This document shows, in pieces, positions 18,236-28,240 of a stretch of DNA of 64,000 bases. The notes under the pieces are model-generated. The model searched no databases and was not told the origin of the DNA. It was given only the letters and a program-made list of their open reading frames with translations. A program made the position numbers and the translations under genes. The stretch lies in contig NZ_JAEULZ010000001.1 of NCBI RefSeq assembly GCF_016793485.1, positions 186,001 through 250,000 on the forward strand, in the 5' to 3' direction. Numbering within the stretch: the stretch's first letter is position 1; every line of letters begins with the position of its first letter. This DNA is from Mesorhizobium sp. (GTDB taxonomy: Bacteria > Pseudomonadota > Alphaproteobacteria > Rhizobiales > Rhizobiaceae).

Positions 18236-19114
18236 TCAACCGACTGGAACCACGTCCACTGCCTGTTCACCGGTCTGGCTGCCCGTTGTTTTCAGCACCC
18301 CGACGATCGGCGCCACGTCTGAATAGTCGCGGCCGTAACCGACGGTGATGTGGTCGTTGGAGGCACGCATGCCGTTGGTCGGGTCGAATTCCTGCCACCC
18401 GGCTTCCCGACCGCACCAGACTTTCACCCAAGCATGCATGGCGTCGGCGCCTTCGAGCCGCTCCTTGCCGGGAGGGGGGATGGTTCGCAGGAAGCCGCTG
18501 ACATAGCCTGCGGGAATGCCGATGCCTCGAAGACCGGCGATCATCACATGCGAGAAATCCTGGCAGACGCCGCGCCTGATGGCGAAGGCGTCGGCCGCCT
18601 TGGTGGCGACCGTCGTGGCCTCTCCGTCGTAGGTAAAGTCGGCATAGATGCGGTCGCACAGATCGTTGGCAATGCCGGTTATCGACGATGCCGCCGAAAA
18701 GCTGTCTCGTGCATAGTCCGTTATTGCCGGGTCCAGGTCGACAAAGTCGCTCGCGGCGAGGAAATGATGCGGCGCATTCGGCGCGAGCGAGCGCACAAGG
18801 GCGATCTCGCCGCCGAGGTCGGCAAGCTTGGGCGAGACGTCGAGACCGGTCTCCGGCCGCGATACCGAGACGCGCGCGCTCATGCGTATGTCGAGCTCGT
18901 CATATGCGCTGCGGAAGGCAACCGAGGTCACGGCGTTGCCGAAGAAGTCCAGGAAATCGGACCGCTCACTGGGCGTCGGCCCGAAAGAAACCGACGAGGC
19001 GATGACGCGCTGCACGTTCGGGATCGTCTGCGGTGCAACATGCACATGATGCCTGCTGCCGCCTGCCGCGCGGTCGTAATCATAGTGAAGCTGGAGTCTG
19101 ATGTCGTAAAGCAT
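18236..19114 (-). CDS. Transglutaminase-like protein (last gene of ATP-grasp/alpha-E cluster)
   Basis: A 292-residue cytoplasmic protein with an N-terminal beta-sandwich of the bacterial transglutaminase type (LYDIRLQLHYDY), then a papain-like transglutaminase core. The catalytic triad is visible: Cys in RRGVCQDFSH, His in DAMHAWVKVW, Asp in EFDPTNG. It starts with ATG at 19114, four bases after the stop of the ATP-grasp/alpha-E gene, so the two are probably co-transcribed. In this family the fold can work as protease, amidase or transamidase; the substrate is unknown. The surrounding genes suggest it trims or transfers a small peptide tag. Confidence 0.9.
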   Translation of the reverse strand: MLYDIRLQLHYDYDRAAGGSRHHVHVAPQTIPNVQRVIASSVSFGPTPSERSDFLDFFGNAVTSVAFRSAYDELDIRMSARVSVSRPETGLDVSPKLADLGGEIALVRSLAPNAPHHFLAASDFVDLDPAITDYARDSFSAASSITGIANDLCDRIYADFTYDGEATTVATKAADAFAIRRGVCQDFSHVMIAGLRGIGIPAGYVSGFLRTIPPPGKERLEGADAMHAWVKVWCGREAGWQEFDPTNGMRASNDHITVGYGRDYSDVAPIVGVLKTTGSQTGEQAVDVVPVG

Positions 19115-19118
19115 GGGA

Positions 19119-21527
19119 TCAGGCAAAATAGGCCTTCGCAAGGCTCGTATAGAGCCCCGCTATGTCGTCACCCAGCGCATTCAGCGCATCGGGAGAAAGA
19201 TCGCCAGGCTCGTCGGTCGCGAGCCCTGTATGAATCCGCAGCACATCCTTGGCTGCGGGAGAGAGATGCCCGCGCTCGCCTGCCTCAGGCAGGTGCGAAA
19301 TCTCGTGCTTGAGCCGGTCGAGCTGGAAGAAGACGGAACGCGGGTTGAGCGGGTCGAGCGCCAGCAGGTCGACGAGGCTGCGCCGTCCCGCATAAGCGTA
19401 TTGTCGCCGGTGAGTCATCACGCTGTCGCCGACTTCCAGCATTATGTCGAGCGCGCCGTCCGGAGCATCCTCGCGTGTCAGCCATGCCAGCGAACGCGCC
19501 ATCTGGATGCCCCGTTCAAGCCTGCGGCCGATCTCCAGGAAGCGCCAGCCGGTGAAGCGATACATGTTCTCGCCGAGCAGGCCGGAGAAGCCTGCGATCT
19601 TGCGCAGGAGCACAGTCATCGCCCGGGTGGCGTCGTCTCCGGCACGGACTTGCGCGCCGAAGCGATGAACGGTCTTCGAGAGGTCCCGCAGGGCCAGCCA
19701 GCCATCGGGTGAAAAGCGGTCGCGAATCTGGCCGGCGCTGAAGACGGCGCTGTCCAGCGAACCGATCAGCGCATCCGGTATCGCCGCCTCCGCGTCGATG
19801 CCGTAGGGCGCAAGATAGTCGCGAATGTCGGCAAGCAGCGGCATGTCGGGGTCGGAGGTTTCCGCCAGCCGCGCATGATAGGCGCGCAGGATGCGGGCGG
19901 TGTCCTCGGACCGCTCGATATAGCGGCCCAGCCACATCAGGTTTTCGGCAGCCCGGCTCGGCAGCGTGCACGGCAAATTGCGCTTGAAGCCATCGCGCTC
20001 GTCGGGCAGCAGCGTTTCCTGTTTTACCGGCTTGTCGCTGACGACCCAGACATCGGCAGCCTGGCCGCCGCGCTGCATGGCGATCGCCGTATTGTCGAGC
20101 GAGAAGCCGATGCGGGCGAAACCGCCCGGCATCACCGCCCATCCGTCGGGCGTGCGAGCCAGGTAGACGCGCAGGCTGGCCGGCCTCGGCTCGAGGGTGC
20201 GCCCGACGAAGACAGGCGCGGTCGACAGGGTCACGGCTTCCTGTCCAACGAAAGCCGCGCCGTCCGCCTCGATCCTCCGAACCAGCGATGCGCGCGCGTC
20301 CGCGTCAAGGCTTGATCCCAGGACGGTCGTATTGTCGTCCTCGAAGGGCAGGCGGGTCGACAGCGCCGGTCCGATCATCATGCGGTCGAAATTCGCGAGA
20401 ACGGTCTGGCGGTCGGTCTCGCGTCCACACCACCACGTCGCGACAGACGGCAGGTCGAGCGGCTTTCGGGCCAGTGCCTGCGCGATCCCCGGCAGGAAAG
20501 CCGTCAGCGCGCGAGTCTCCAGGATGCCGGAGCCCAATGCATTGACGGCCGTGACCGAACCGGCTCGGATAGCCTCCGTCAGTCCAGCCGTGCCAATACG
20601 TGAGTCCGCTCGTAATTCGAGCGGGTCGGCGAAGGCAGCGTCGAGTCTTCGCCACAGCACGGTGATAGGCTTCAGGCCCGATACTGTGCGGACCATCAGC
20701 TTGCCGTTGGTGACGGTCAGGTCCTCGCCTTCGAGCAGCATCACGCCGAGATATCGCGCGATATAGGCGTGTTCGTAGTAGGTCTCGTTCAGCGGCCCCG
20801 GCGTCAGGATGGCGGGGCGTCCCGAAGGTTCGCCAGCCATGCCCGTGAGCGCATCGCGGAAGCGGCGGAAGAAGCCGGCCAGCCGGTGGACATGCATTTC
20901 GCCATAGATGTCCGAGAGGGCGCGCGTCGTTGCAACACGGTTTTCGAGCGCGAAGCCTGCGCCCGAGGGGGCCTGCATGCGGTCGCCCAGAACCCACCAG
21001 CCGCCGTTGGGGCCTCGCCCGAGATCGAAGGCGCAGAAATGCAGGAAATGCCCGCCGACCGGCGTGATGCCGACAAGCGGCCGCAGATATTCGGGACTGG
21101 CCGCGATCAGTCCGGGCGGCAGCAAGCCATCGGCCACCAGCCGGTTCTTGCCATAGATATCCGCGCAGATCGCCTCGAACAGATTGGCGCGCTCGGTCAG
21201 TCCGGCGCTGATCGCAGCCCATTCGGCGTCATCGACAAGAAGCGGCACATGCGCCAGCGGCCATTCGCGTTCGTTGGCCCCGTCGCGGTCGTAGACGCGA
21301 TAATAGACGCCCGAATCGCGCAGATACTGGTCAGCGCGGGCAAAGCGGGCCTGCAATTCGTTGGCCCCGAGTTCCTCGATAGAGGAGATGAAACGCTTCC
21401 AGATCGGACGCGGCTGGCCGTCGGTATCCACCATCTCGTCCAGAACGCCGGGGATGGGGCGATAGGAGTCGAGCAGCAGGCTCGATGCTTGCTTGCGCTT
21501 CGCCTTGATGTGATTCCCCCGCGTCAT
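19119..21527 (-). CDS. Circularly permuted ATP-grasp / alpha-E domain fusion protein
   Basis: An 802-residue fusion. Residues about 1-480 are a circularly permuted ATP-grasp type 2 ligase (landmarks: ADIYGKNRLVADGLLPPGL, PAILTPGPLNETYYEHAYIA, a region around LKPITVLWRRLD, and LVRRIEADGAAFVGQE). Residues about 490-800 are an alpha-helical alpha-E domain (PSRAAENLMWLGRYIERSE, then NMYRFTGWRFLEIGRRLERG). Comparative genomics has predicted that such ligases form amide bonds to make or attach small peptides, together with transglutaminase-like proteins. The gene lies between two transglutaminase genes with gaps of 4 and 6 nt, so the three form one operon. Many genomes carry the two domains as separate genes. 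Confidence 0.9.
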   Translation of the reverse strand: MTRGNHIKAKRKQASSLLLDSYRPIPGVLDEMVDTDGQPRPIWKRFISSIEELGANELQARFARADQYLRDSGVYYRVYDRDGANEREWPLAHVPLLVDDAEWAAISAGLTERANLFEAICADIYGKNRLVADGLLPPGLIAASPEYLRPLVGITPVGGHFLHFCAFDLGRGPNGGWWVLGDRMQAPSGAGFALENRVATTRALSDIYGEMHVHRLAGFFRRFRDALTGMAGEPSGRPAILTPGPLNETYYEHAYIARYLGVMLLEGEDLTVTNGKLMVRTVSGLKPITVLWRRLDAAFADPLELRADSRIGTAGLTEAIRAGSVTAVNALGSGILETRALTAFLPGIAQALARKPLDLPSVATWWCGRETDRQTVLANFDRMMIGPALSTRLPFEDDNTTVLGSSLDADARASLVRRIEADGAAFVGQEAVTLSTAPVFVGRTLEPRPASLRVYLARTPDGWAVMPGGFARIGFSLDNTAIAMQRGGQAADVWVVSDKPVKQETLLPDERDGFKRNLPCTLPSRAAENLMWLGRYIERSEDTARILRAYHARLAETSDPDMPLLADIRDYLAPYGIDAEAAIPDALIGSLDSAVFSAGQIRDRFSPDGWLALRDLSKTVHRFGAQVRAGDDATRAMTVLLRKIAGFSGLLGENMYRFTGWRFLEIGRRLERGIQMARSLAWLTREDAPDGALDIMLEVGDSVMTHRRQYAYAGRRSLVDLLALDPLNPRSVFFQLDRLKHEISHLPEAGERGHLSPAAKDVLRIHTGLATDEPGDLSPDALNALGDDIAGLYTSLAKAYFA

Positions 21528-21533
21528 GGCCGA

Positions 21534-24500
21534 TCAGATGCCCGCCGGCCTGCGAAGGTCAAGCGTCAGCGGGAAGTCTCCAGAAGGTTGTTCCGCGCGA
21601 AGCGGGTAGGAGCCTGCGGTGTAGCCGTGCGGCTGGAAGCGGGCGAGGCGGCGCGCTTCGGCCTCGTTGGCGTTGACCGGGAAGGTGTCGTAGCTGCGCC
21701 CGCCCGGATGTGCGACATGATAGACGCAGCCGCCGACGGCACGCCCCGACCAACGGTCGTAGATATCGAACACGAGCGGCGTGTTGACGGGCAGCGCTGG
21801 GTGCAGGCCGGATGAAGGTTGCCACGCCTTGTAGCGCACGCCGGCGACAGCGATCTCGCGGTTGTCGGTCTGCCTCAGCGGCACCGGACGACCGTTGCAG
21901 GCGACCGTGTGCCGCTCGAGGTTGAAGCCTTCCGCCTTCACCTGCAGCCGCTCGACCGAGGAATCCACGAATCGCACCGTGCCGCCGATCGCGCCCTGTT
22001 CGCCCATTACGTGCCACGGCTCCAGCGCCTGTCGCACCTCCAGCTTCATGCCCTGCGTGTGGATTTCGCCGCAGAAGGGGAAGCGAAACTCCAACTGCGC
22101 GTCGAACCATTCGGGACGGAACTGGAAGCCGTTCTGCCGGAGGTCTTCCAGCACGTCCATGAAGTCCGCCCAGACATAGTGCGGTAGCATGAAACGGTCA
22201 TGCAGCGAGGTACCCCAGCGCACGAAGCGTCCGTCCATCGGGTTCTTCCAGAGACGCGCGATAATGGCCCTCACCAGCAGTTGCTGGGCGAGGCTCATGC
22301 GCGCCTTCGGAGGCATCTCGAAGCCGCGAAATTCCACCAGTCCGAGCCGGCCCGTCGGCCCGTCGGGCGAGAACAGCTTGTCGATGCAGATTTCGGAGCG
22401 GTGGGTGTTGCCGGTGACGTCGACCAGCAGGTTGCGGAACAGCCGGTCCACCAGCCAGGGCAGCGGCGCTTCGCCCGCCCCGGGCATGGGCACTTGCGCG
22501 AGCGCGATCTCCAGTTCGTAGAGCCCGTCGTGGCGCGCCTCGTCGAGGCGCGGGGCCTGACTCGTCGGCCCGATGAACAGGCCGGAAAAGAGATAGGAGA
22601 GTGCCGGATGCCGCTGCCAGTACAGGACGAGGCTTTTGAGCAGGTCCGGGCGGCGCAGGAACGGGCTGTCGTTGGGTGTCGCACCGCCAACCACGACATG
22701 GTTGCCGCCGCCGGTTCCCGTATGGCGCCCGTCGATCATGAACTTGTCGGCCCCAAGCCTCGACTGCCGCGCCTCGTCATAGATCGCCTCGGTCGTCGCG
22801 ACGCAGTCCTTCCAGCTCGATGCCGGGTGGATGTTCACCTCGATGACGCCGGGGTCGGGCGCGACGCGGATGACGTTGAGGCGCGGGTCGTGCGGCGGTG
22901 CGTAGCCTTCGATATGCACCGGCAGGCCGGTTTTCTTGGCCGCGTTTTCCGCGGCCGCGATCAGTTCGAGATAGTCCTCCAGCGCCTCGACCGGCGGCAT
23001 GAAGACGCAAAGCCTGCCGTCACGCGGCTCAACGGAAATGGCGGTGCGGACGGAACCGCCGATCTCGGTCAGTTCCTGCTCAACCCTTTCCTGGCCGGGA
23101 GTGGCGGCGGTAAAGGATGCCGCAGCCTGCCGGTGTGCCATGTCGTCGGCGCTCTCCTGCGCGACGGGAACCGCCGCGACCGGCTCGGCCAGCATTGCCG
23201 CGCGAAGCGGCAGGCTGCCACGCGGCAGGGAGGGGTCGACCGGCACCACATAGGGATAGCTCGCGGGCGGTACATAGGGCAGGGACCCCAGGGGCAGGCG
23301 GTAGCCGACCGGTGAGTCCCCCGGCACGAGGAACAGCCTGCCGCGCCGTGTCTTCCATTTCTCCGAGCGCCAACGCGCTCCGTTCGCCCGCGATTGCCAG
23401 CGCTGGGCGGGAAGTTGACGCTGCACCGGCAGCACGTAGCCCGATGGCTTCGTCAGCCCGCGCTCGAAGACATGCGCCATGCGGCTGCGTTCCTCAGGGT
23501 CCTCCAGCTTGGAGTTCGACGGGTCAACGTTGTCGGGCAACTTGCCTTCTTTCAGCAGCCATTCGGCCGGATCCTCGTAGGCCTCGGCGACCATGTCGGT
23601 CTCGATGCCGAGTTCGTCGGCCATCGTCGTCAGCAGCCGGCTGGCATCGTCGGCGGTCACCTTACGGTCCGAGGTTTCTCGCGCGATCAGGTTCGGGTCG
23701 GACCAGACGGGGTCGCCATCCGTGCGCCAGTAAAGCGAGAAGGTCCAGCGCGGCAGGCTCTCGCCCGGATACCACTTGCCCTGTCCGTAGTGGAGAAATC
23801 CGTTCGGCGCGAAGCGCTCGCGCAGCCGCCGGATCAGCGCGTCGGCCTTTTCACGCTTGGTCGGGCCCACCGCTGCCGTGTTCCATTCGGCGCTTTCAAA
23901 GTCATCGATCGAGACGAAGGTCGGCTCTCCGCCCATGGTGAGCCGGACGTCTTCGGACTGCAACACGGCATCGACATCGCCGCCCAGCCTGTCGAGCGCC
24001 TGCCAGCTTTCGTCGGAGAAGGGCTTGGTGATGCGCGGGTGCTCCGCCACGCGGTCCACCCGCATGTCGAAGTCGAAATCGGTCCGGGTATCCGGCGAGC
24101 CGGAAAAGCCGCCGGTGATCGGCGCGGCGTTGCGGTAGTGCGGTGTGGCGGCGAGCGGCACATGGCTTTCGCCTGTGAGCAGGCCCGAAGTCGGGTCCAG
24201 TCCGATCCAGCCGGCGCCGGGGATATAGACCTCGCACCATGCGTGCAGGTCGGTGAAGTCGTGGTCGGTGCCCGGTGGGCCGTCCAGCGACACAAGATCG
24301 GGCTTCAACTGGATCAGGTAGCCCGAGACGAAACGCGTTGCAAAACCAAGATTGCGTAGTGCCTGCACCAGCAGCCAGCTTGAATCGCGGCAGGATCCCT
24401 TGGCGAGGCTGAGCGTCTCGCCGGGCGTCTGCACGCCGGTCTCCATCCTGACGATGTAGCCGATCTCGCGCTGGACGCGGGCGTTAAGCTCAACGAGGAA

Positions 24501-24929
24501 ATCCACGGTGTTGCGGGGCGTCCGGTCGATCGTGGCCAGAAACGCCGCCAGTTCGGACCCGACCGGCTCGGGCTCGCGATAGATTTTCAGGTCTTCGCGC
24601 AGGTCTTCTGGATAGTCGAACGGCCACTTTTCCGCGCTTTCCTCGACGAAGAAGTCGAACGGGTTGTAGACCGTCATGTCTGCGATGAGGTCGACCTCGA
24701 CCCTCAGTTCCGTCACCGGCTCCGGAAAGACGAAACGGGCGAGGAAGTTGCCGTAGGGGTCCTGCTGGACATTGACGAAATGGTTTGCCGGCTCGACCTT
24801 CAGCGAGTGGCTCAGCACTTTCGTGCGCGAATGCGGGGCGGGCTGGAGGCGGATCACCTGAGGGCCGAGAACGACCGGCCGGTCATATTTGTAGTGCGTG
24901 AGGTGATGGACGGCTGCGAGGATTGCCAT
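21534..24929 (-). CDS. Large transglutaminase-DUF2126 protein (first gene of ATP-grasp/alpha-E cluster)
   Basis: An 1131-residue cytoplasmic protein. Residues 1-290 are a transglutaminase N-domain and core: Cys in [12 protein letters not shown], His in [10 protein letters not shown], Asp in GLDPTSG, so the triad is intact. The rest (about 300-1125) is the DUF2126 region, found almost only fused to this transglutaminase type; recognisable parts include a [13 protein letters not shown] segment and a [10 protein letters not shown] loop. DUF2126 has been suggested to resemble amidoligase or glutamine-synthetase-like enzymes, but I cannot prove that here. It opens the operon, and the ATP-grasp/alpha-E gene follows 6 nt after its stop. 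Confidence 0.92.
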   Translation of the reverse strand: MAILAAVHHLTHYKYDRPVVLGPQVIRLQPAPHSRTKVLSHSLKVEPANHFVNVQQDPYGNFLARFVFPEPVTELRVEVDLIADMTVYNPFDFFVEESAEKWPFDYPEDLREDLKIYREPEPVGSELAAFLATIDRTPRNTVDFLVELNARVQREIGYIVRMETGVQTPGETLSLAKGSCRDSSWLLVQALRNLGFATRFVSGYLIQLKPDLVSLDGPPGTDHDFTDLHAWCEVYIPGAGWIGLDPTSGLLTGESHVPLAATPHYRNAAPITGGFSGSPDTRTDFDFDMRVDRVAEHPRITKPFSDESWQALDRLGGDVDAVLQSEDVRLTMGGEPTFVSIDDFESAEWNTAAVGPTKREKADALIRRLRERFAPNGFLHYGQGKWYPGESLPRWTFSLYWRTDGDPVWSDPNLIARETSDRKVTADDASRLLTTMADELGIETDMVAEAYEDPAEWLLKEGKLPDNVDPSNSKLEDPEERSRMAHVFERGLTKPSGYVLPVQRQLPAQRWQSRANGARWRSEKWKTRRGRLFLVPGDSPVGYRLPLGSLPYVPPASYPYVVPVDPSLPRGSLPLRAAMLAEPVAAVPVAQESADDMAHRQAAASFTAATPGQERVEQELTEIGGSVRTAISVEPRDGRLCVFMPPVEALEDYLELIAAAENAAKKTGLPVHIEGYAPPHDPRLNVIRVAPDPGVIEVNIHPASSWKDCVATTEAIYDEARQSRLGADKFMIDGRHTGTGGGNHVVVGGATPNDSPFLRRPDLLKSLVLYWQRHPALSYLFSGLFIGPTSQAPRLDEARHDGLYELEIALAQVPMPGAGEAPLPWLVDRLFRNLLVDVTGNTHRSEICIDKLFSPDGPTGRLGLVEFRGFEMPPKARMSLAQQLLVRAIIARLWKNPMDGRFVRWGTSLHDRFMLPHYVWADFMDVLEDLRQNGFQFRPEWFDAQLEFRFPFCGEIHTQGMKLEVRQALEPWHVMGEQGAIGGTVRFVDSSVERLQVKAEGFNLERHTVACNGRPVPLRQTDNREIAVAGVRYKAWQPSSGLHPALPVNTPLVFDIYDRWSGRAVGGCVYHVAHPGGRSYDTFPVNANEAEARRLARFQPHGYTAGSYPLRAEQPSGDFPLTLDLRRPAGI

Positions 24930-25047
24930 GGGGCTCCCGGAATTGTGGCTGCCCGCAGTTTTTCACGATTTCCGGGCGATCTCCAAGCCTTTATTGCAGT
25001 GCGAGAGGACTGAAAACAGGCGACCGTCTGACGCGTATTCCCCTGCG

Positions 25048-25782
25048 TCATCCAGCCTGTGGCGCGAATCTGGCCACCAGCGAGTGCGTTTCGCCGGCAT
25101 AGGTCAGGCGCACGTTGGTGACCGGCGTTTCGCCTGACCATGTGCGCCGCTGAACCACCAGGCAGGCGCTGTGCCGGGGCACCTGCAGGAGCCCAGCAAG
25201 ATGGGCGTCGGCGGAGACGGCGCTGATCCTGTGCTCGGCTGCATTCCAGGGTACGTGCCCCACCAGCCAGGGGCTGGGCGCCTCGTCCTCGAAGCTTTCG
25301 CCTGCTGCCTCGGGAACCGCGCCGAGGCTGATGACGCGTTCCTCAAGGCAGAAGGGTGAGATTCCGGCAAAATGTCGGCAGGTCAGTTCCAGAAGGTCCG
25401 TCCCCGCAGCAAGTCCAGTTTCCTGCTCGTCTTGTCTGGTCGCTGTGCGCGAGCGCCGAGACACCAGTTCGTAGCGGTAGGGCAGGCCGAGCGTCTCGAC
25501 TTCGGCCTGCATGTCCTGGATTTCAAGGATGGCCGCCTGGCTGCGCGGCCGGCTGACGAAGCTTCCCGAGCGGCGGCGACGCTCGATCAAGCCGCTGCGC
25601 GCCAGTTCGGACATCGCCTTGTTCACGGTCATGCGCGAACAACGGTATTGCGCTGACAGTTCGTGCTCGAACGGAATGCGGTGGCCCGGCGGCCATTCGC
25701 CGGACAGGATGCGGCTGCGGATGTCCGACAGGATACGCTGGTAGAGTGCGCCCTTGTCCTCGCCTGCCGTCTTTGCCTCCAT
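25048..25782 (-). CDS. hutC: Histidine utilisation repressor HutC (GntR family)
   Basis: A 244-residue GntR/HutC regulator. The N-terminal winged helix (about residues 10-78) includes the recognition region YRCSRMTVNKAMSELARSGL. The C-terminal UTRA domain (about 90-240) would bind urocanate, the usual inducer. HutC represses hut promoters by binding a palindromic site; a matching site is present before hutI at 43532-43549. The ATG at 25782 lies 11 nt after the hutF stop, with GAAGG just upstream. The frame is open further upstream, inside hutF, but those residues do not look like a protein. Confidence 0.93.
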   Translation of the reverse strand: MEAKTAGEDKGALYQRILSDIRSRILSGEWPPGHRIPFEHELSAQYRCSRMTVNKAMSELARSGLIERRRRSGSFVSRPRSQAAILEIQDMQAEVETLGLPYRYELVSRRSRTATRQDEQETGLAAGTDLLELTCRHFAGISPFCLEERVISLGAVPEAAGESFEDEAPSPWLVGHVPWNAAEHRISAVSADAHLAGLLQVPRHSACLVVQRRTWSGETPVTNVRLTYAGETHSLVARFAPQAG

Positions 25783-25793
25783 CGCCTTCGTGC

Positions 25794-27143
25794 TCAGCCC
25801 GTCAGTTCCATCATGGTCTTCCTGAACCGACCGGCAATGGCGTCGCGTGCGATATGCCGGCCGCCTTCCACCAGCTTGCGGCCTCGGACCCATGCGCCAT
25901 CGACGCTGGTTCCGTTGGCAAAGATCCAGGCGTCCAGAACGGCGTCGTCCGTCTTGCCGGTCAGCGAGTGATGCGCGGCGTCCAGCGACACGAAATCCGC
26001 CGGCGCTCCGACTGCAATGCCATCCGCGCCCGCGCCAAGTGCGATGCTGCCGCCCGTAAGCGCCGCGTCGAACAGCGCGCGTCCGTTGGATTGCCCCGGC
26101 CTCGCCAGCACATTGCGTGCCTGCCGGTGGAGGCGCTGCGAATATTCGAGCTGGCGCAGTTCGTCGGCGACGCCGATCAGCACGTTGGAATCCGAGCCGA
26201 TGCCGAAGCGTCCCTTCTCCGCCGTGAACAGCGGTGCGGGGAAGGTGCCGTCGCCGAGATTGGCCTCCGTGACCGGACAGAGACCCGCGACCGCCCCGGC
26301 TCTTGCCATCCCCGTTGTCTCCTCCTCGGTCATATGCGTCGCATGGATCATGCACCACCGCTCGTCGACATTTGCGTTGCCTAGCAGCCATTCGACCGGC
26401 CGCGCGCCCGACCATGTGATGCAGTCCTCGACCTCCCGCATCTGTTCGGCGACGTGGATGTGGATTGGGCCGTGGGATAACGCGGTCACCGCCTTCAACT
26501 CGTCAGGCGTCACGGCGCGCAGGCTGTGCGGCGCGACGCCGACCACGGCTTCAGGAACCGATTCAACCGCTTTCCGGCTTGATTCAAGCAGGCGGGTGAA
26601 TCCGTTGAGATCGTTGATGAAACGGCGCTGGCCCGCATTCGGTGTCTGTCCGCCGAAACCCGAATGAGCATAGAAGACCGGCAGCAAAGTCAGGCCGATG
26701 CCGGTCTGCGTCGCGGCCGAGGCGATGCGTCCCGCCATCTCGGCGACATCGGCATAGGGCCGCCCGTCCATGTCATGATGCAGGTAGTGGAACTCTCCGA
26801 CGCGCGTGAAGCCGGCTTCCAGCATCTCCACGTAGAGCTGTGCTGCCACCGCCTCGACATGGTCCGGCGTCATTGACAGTGCGAAGCGGTACATCACCTC
26901 GCGCCAAGACCAGAAGCTGTCGTCCCCGGGGCCGCGCGTTTCCGCCAAGCCTGCCATGCCGCGCTGGAAGGCGTGGCTGTGCAGGTTGGGCATGCCGGGG
27001 ATCAGGATGGGGACGCGCTCGTCGCCGATTCCAGCCTTCGCGTTCGCGACCGCCTGCACGATGCGACCGCCTGACGTCTCTATCCGCACATCGCTTGCCC
27101 AGCCATCCGGCAAGAGTGCCGATTGTGCAAAGATAGTAGTCAT
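25794..27143 (-). CDS. hutF: Formimidoylglutamate deiminase HutF
   Basis: A 449-residue amidohydrolase that converts N-formimidoyl-L-glutamate to N-formyl-L-glutamate and ammonia, the fourth step of the five-step histidine pathway. Metal and catalytic motifs are visible: PNLHSHAFQRGM, HIHVAEQ, MIHATHM and GIGSDSNVLI. The pathway is completed by HutG (N-formylglutamate deformylase), coded 13 kb away, so the set is coherent. The start at 27143 (MTTIFAQS) is chosen because the longer open frame upstream encodes basic, low-complexity sequence unlike HutF. No HutC-type palindrome was found in the region just upstream. Confidence 0.95.
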   Translation of the reverse strand: MTTIFAQSALLPDGWASDVRIETSGGRIVQAVANAKAGIGDERVPILIPGMPNLHSHAFQRGMAGLAETRGPGDDSFWSWREVMYRFALSMTPDHVEAVAAQLYVEMLEAGFTRVGEFHYLHHDMDGRPYADVAEMAGRIASAATQTGIGLTLLPVFYAHSGFGGQTPNAGQRRFINDLNGFTRLLESSRKAVESVPEAVVGVAPHSLRAVTPDELKAVTALSHGPIHIHVAEQMREVEDCITWSGARPVEWLLGNANVDERWCMIHATHMTEEETTGMARAGAVAGLCPVTEANLGDGTFPAPLFTAEKGRFGIGSDSNVLIGVADELRQLEYSQRLHRQARNVLARPGQSNGRALFDAALTGGSIALGAGADGIAVGAPADFVSLDAAHHSLTGKTDDAVLDAWIFANGTSVDGAWVRGRKLVEGGRHIARDAIAGRFRKTMMELTG

Positions 27144-27291
27144 TACCGGGCTCCGGGGCTGTGTCAGTGTTGCAGAACCGGAGACGCTGGCTCTGGCCAC
27201 AATACGCCAGCTATAGCATGCCGAGGCCTGTCGTGCAGGAAAGTCGAGCGGGCCGTGACGGAATTTCCAAGCCCGGCCCGCGCGATATCGG

Positions 27292-27792
27292 TCAGCCTTC
27301 TTCTTCCTCGAAGAGCCAAAGCTGGCTGGTCGGTTGCGGACCATTGCCACTTTCCGTCAAGCCGAGAAAGGCCGGCGCGCGGCGCTTCTGCTCGTCGCTC
27401 AGGGAGTCCACCAGTGGACGCGCCGCTGCCACGAACGCCTTCAGGTCGGTCGCCCGCACAGCCTCGGCGTCAGCAATACGGTCCAGGATGGTCAGGAAAT
27501 CGGCGGGCGGCTCTGCTGCGGCGCGCTCGGCCCTTCGCTTGGCCGAATCCGCCGCGACCTGGCGGATCGACGCTTCGACAGGATCCCAGAGCTTTTCCTG
27601 GTCAGGCGTCAATTCGAGTACGGTCTTCAGCGCGGCTATGCGTGCCGCGAGAACGGCCGCTGCATCGCCTTCGGTGTAGATATCGACGATGGCTATGTCG
27701 GCCGGCTCAGGAGGCTCGGCTTCCTGTGCGATGGCAGAGCCGGTCAGGAGCACAAGCGCCGCTGCCGACGCCATCAATGTGTTGCGCAACAT
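27292..27792 (-). CDS. LTXXQ (Spy/CpxP-like) periplasmic protein
   Basis: A 166-residue exported protein: signal peptide with cleavage near AIAQE, then a helical domain with the two family motifs, LTPDQEKLW at about residue 62 and LSDEQKRRAPAFL near the end. Spy/CpxP relatives are ATP-independent periplasmic chaperones or stress sensors. It is the last of three small genes for exported proteins on this strand (gaps of 30 and 67 nt), which may be one transcript. The tail is acidic (LFEEEEG). Confidence 0.85.
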   Translation of the reverse strand: MLRNTLMASAAALVLLTGSAIAQEAEPPEPADIAIVDIYTEGDAAAVLAARIAALKTVLELTPDQEKLWDPVEASIRQVAADSAKRRAERAAAEPPADFLTILDRIADAEAVRATDLKAFVAAARPLVDSLSDEQKRRAPAFLGLTESGNGPQPTSQLWLFEEEEG

Positions 27793-27822
27793 ATCGGGAT
27801 TCCTTCGATCGGATTGTGCCTG

Positions 27823-28173
27823 TTATTTCCAGCCGCCACCGGGCAGCGGGCCGTGATACGGAGTGTTGCGGCAATGGCCCCACGGACCGCGCCAGTAACC
27901 GGGAGGGCAACCGTTTCCGTAATATCCCCATGCCGGGGGAGGCGGAGTCCAGCCGCCGCCCGGCATCGGACCATAATAGGGGGTGTCGCGGCAGTGACCC
28001 CATGGGCCGCGCCATGCGCCCGGCCCACAACCCTGCGCGACGGGGATGATCTGTTCGCGCGCGGCTGGTGCGATGACGGCGCTAGATTTTGCAAAGGGCG
28101 TCGCGGTTGCCGACAGCGTCGTTGCGGCCAGCAAGCCTAGGCCAACCGAAAGCTTCAGGATTTTGCCTGTCAT
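27823..28173 (-). CDS. GCG_CRPN-type small secreted repeat protein
   Basis: A 116-residue protein with a signal peptide, followed by two copies of a Cys/Gly/Pro/Trp-rich unit: CGPGAWRGPWGHCRDTPYYG and CPPGYWRGPWGHCRNTPYHG, each ending in GGGW. This matches the GCG_CRPN prefix-to-repeat proteins of Rhizobiales. Their function is not known. The paired cysteines could form disulfides or bind metal in the periplasm; that is speculation. Confidence 0.8.
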   Translation of the reverse strand: MTGKILKLSVGLGLLAATTLSATATPFAKSSAVIAPAAREQIIPVAQGCGPGAWRGPWGHCRDTPYYGPMPGGGWTPPPPAWGYYGNGCPPGYWRGPWGHCRNTPYHGPLPGGGWK

Positions 28174-28240
28174 GGAAGTCTCTCCGTATGAGGGATGGAT
28201 GTCCCGGCCCGGAGGTCGGGTAGAGCGCCATGCAAACGGG

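Noticed and set aside
25048-26415. 455-residue version of HutC extending into hutF
   Set aside because: The first ~210 residues overlap hutF out of frame and have no GntR likeness; the HutC domain starts at 25782.
27144-27291. Search for a HutC operator before hutF
   Set aside because: Only a short AGCTATAGC-like element is present; it does not match the TGTATATACA core.
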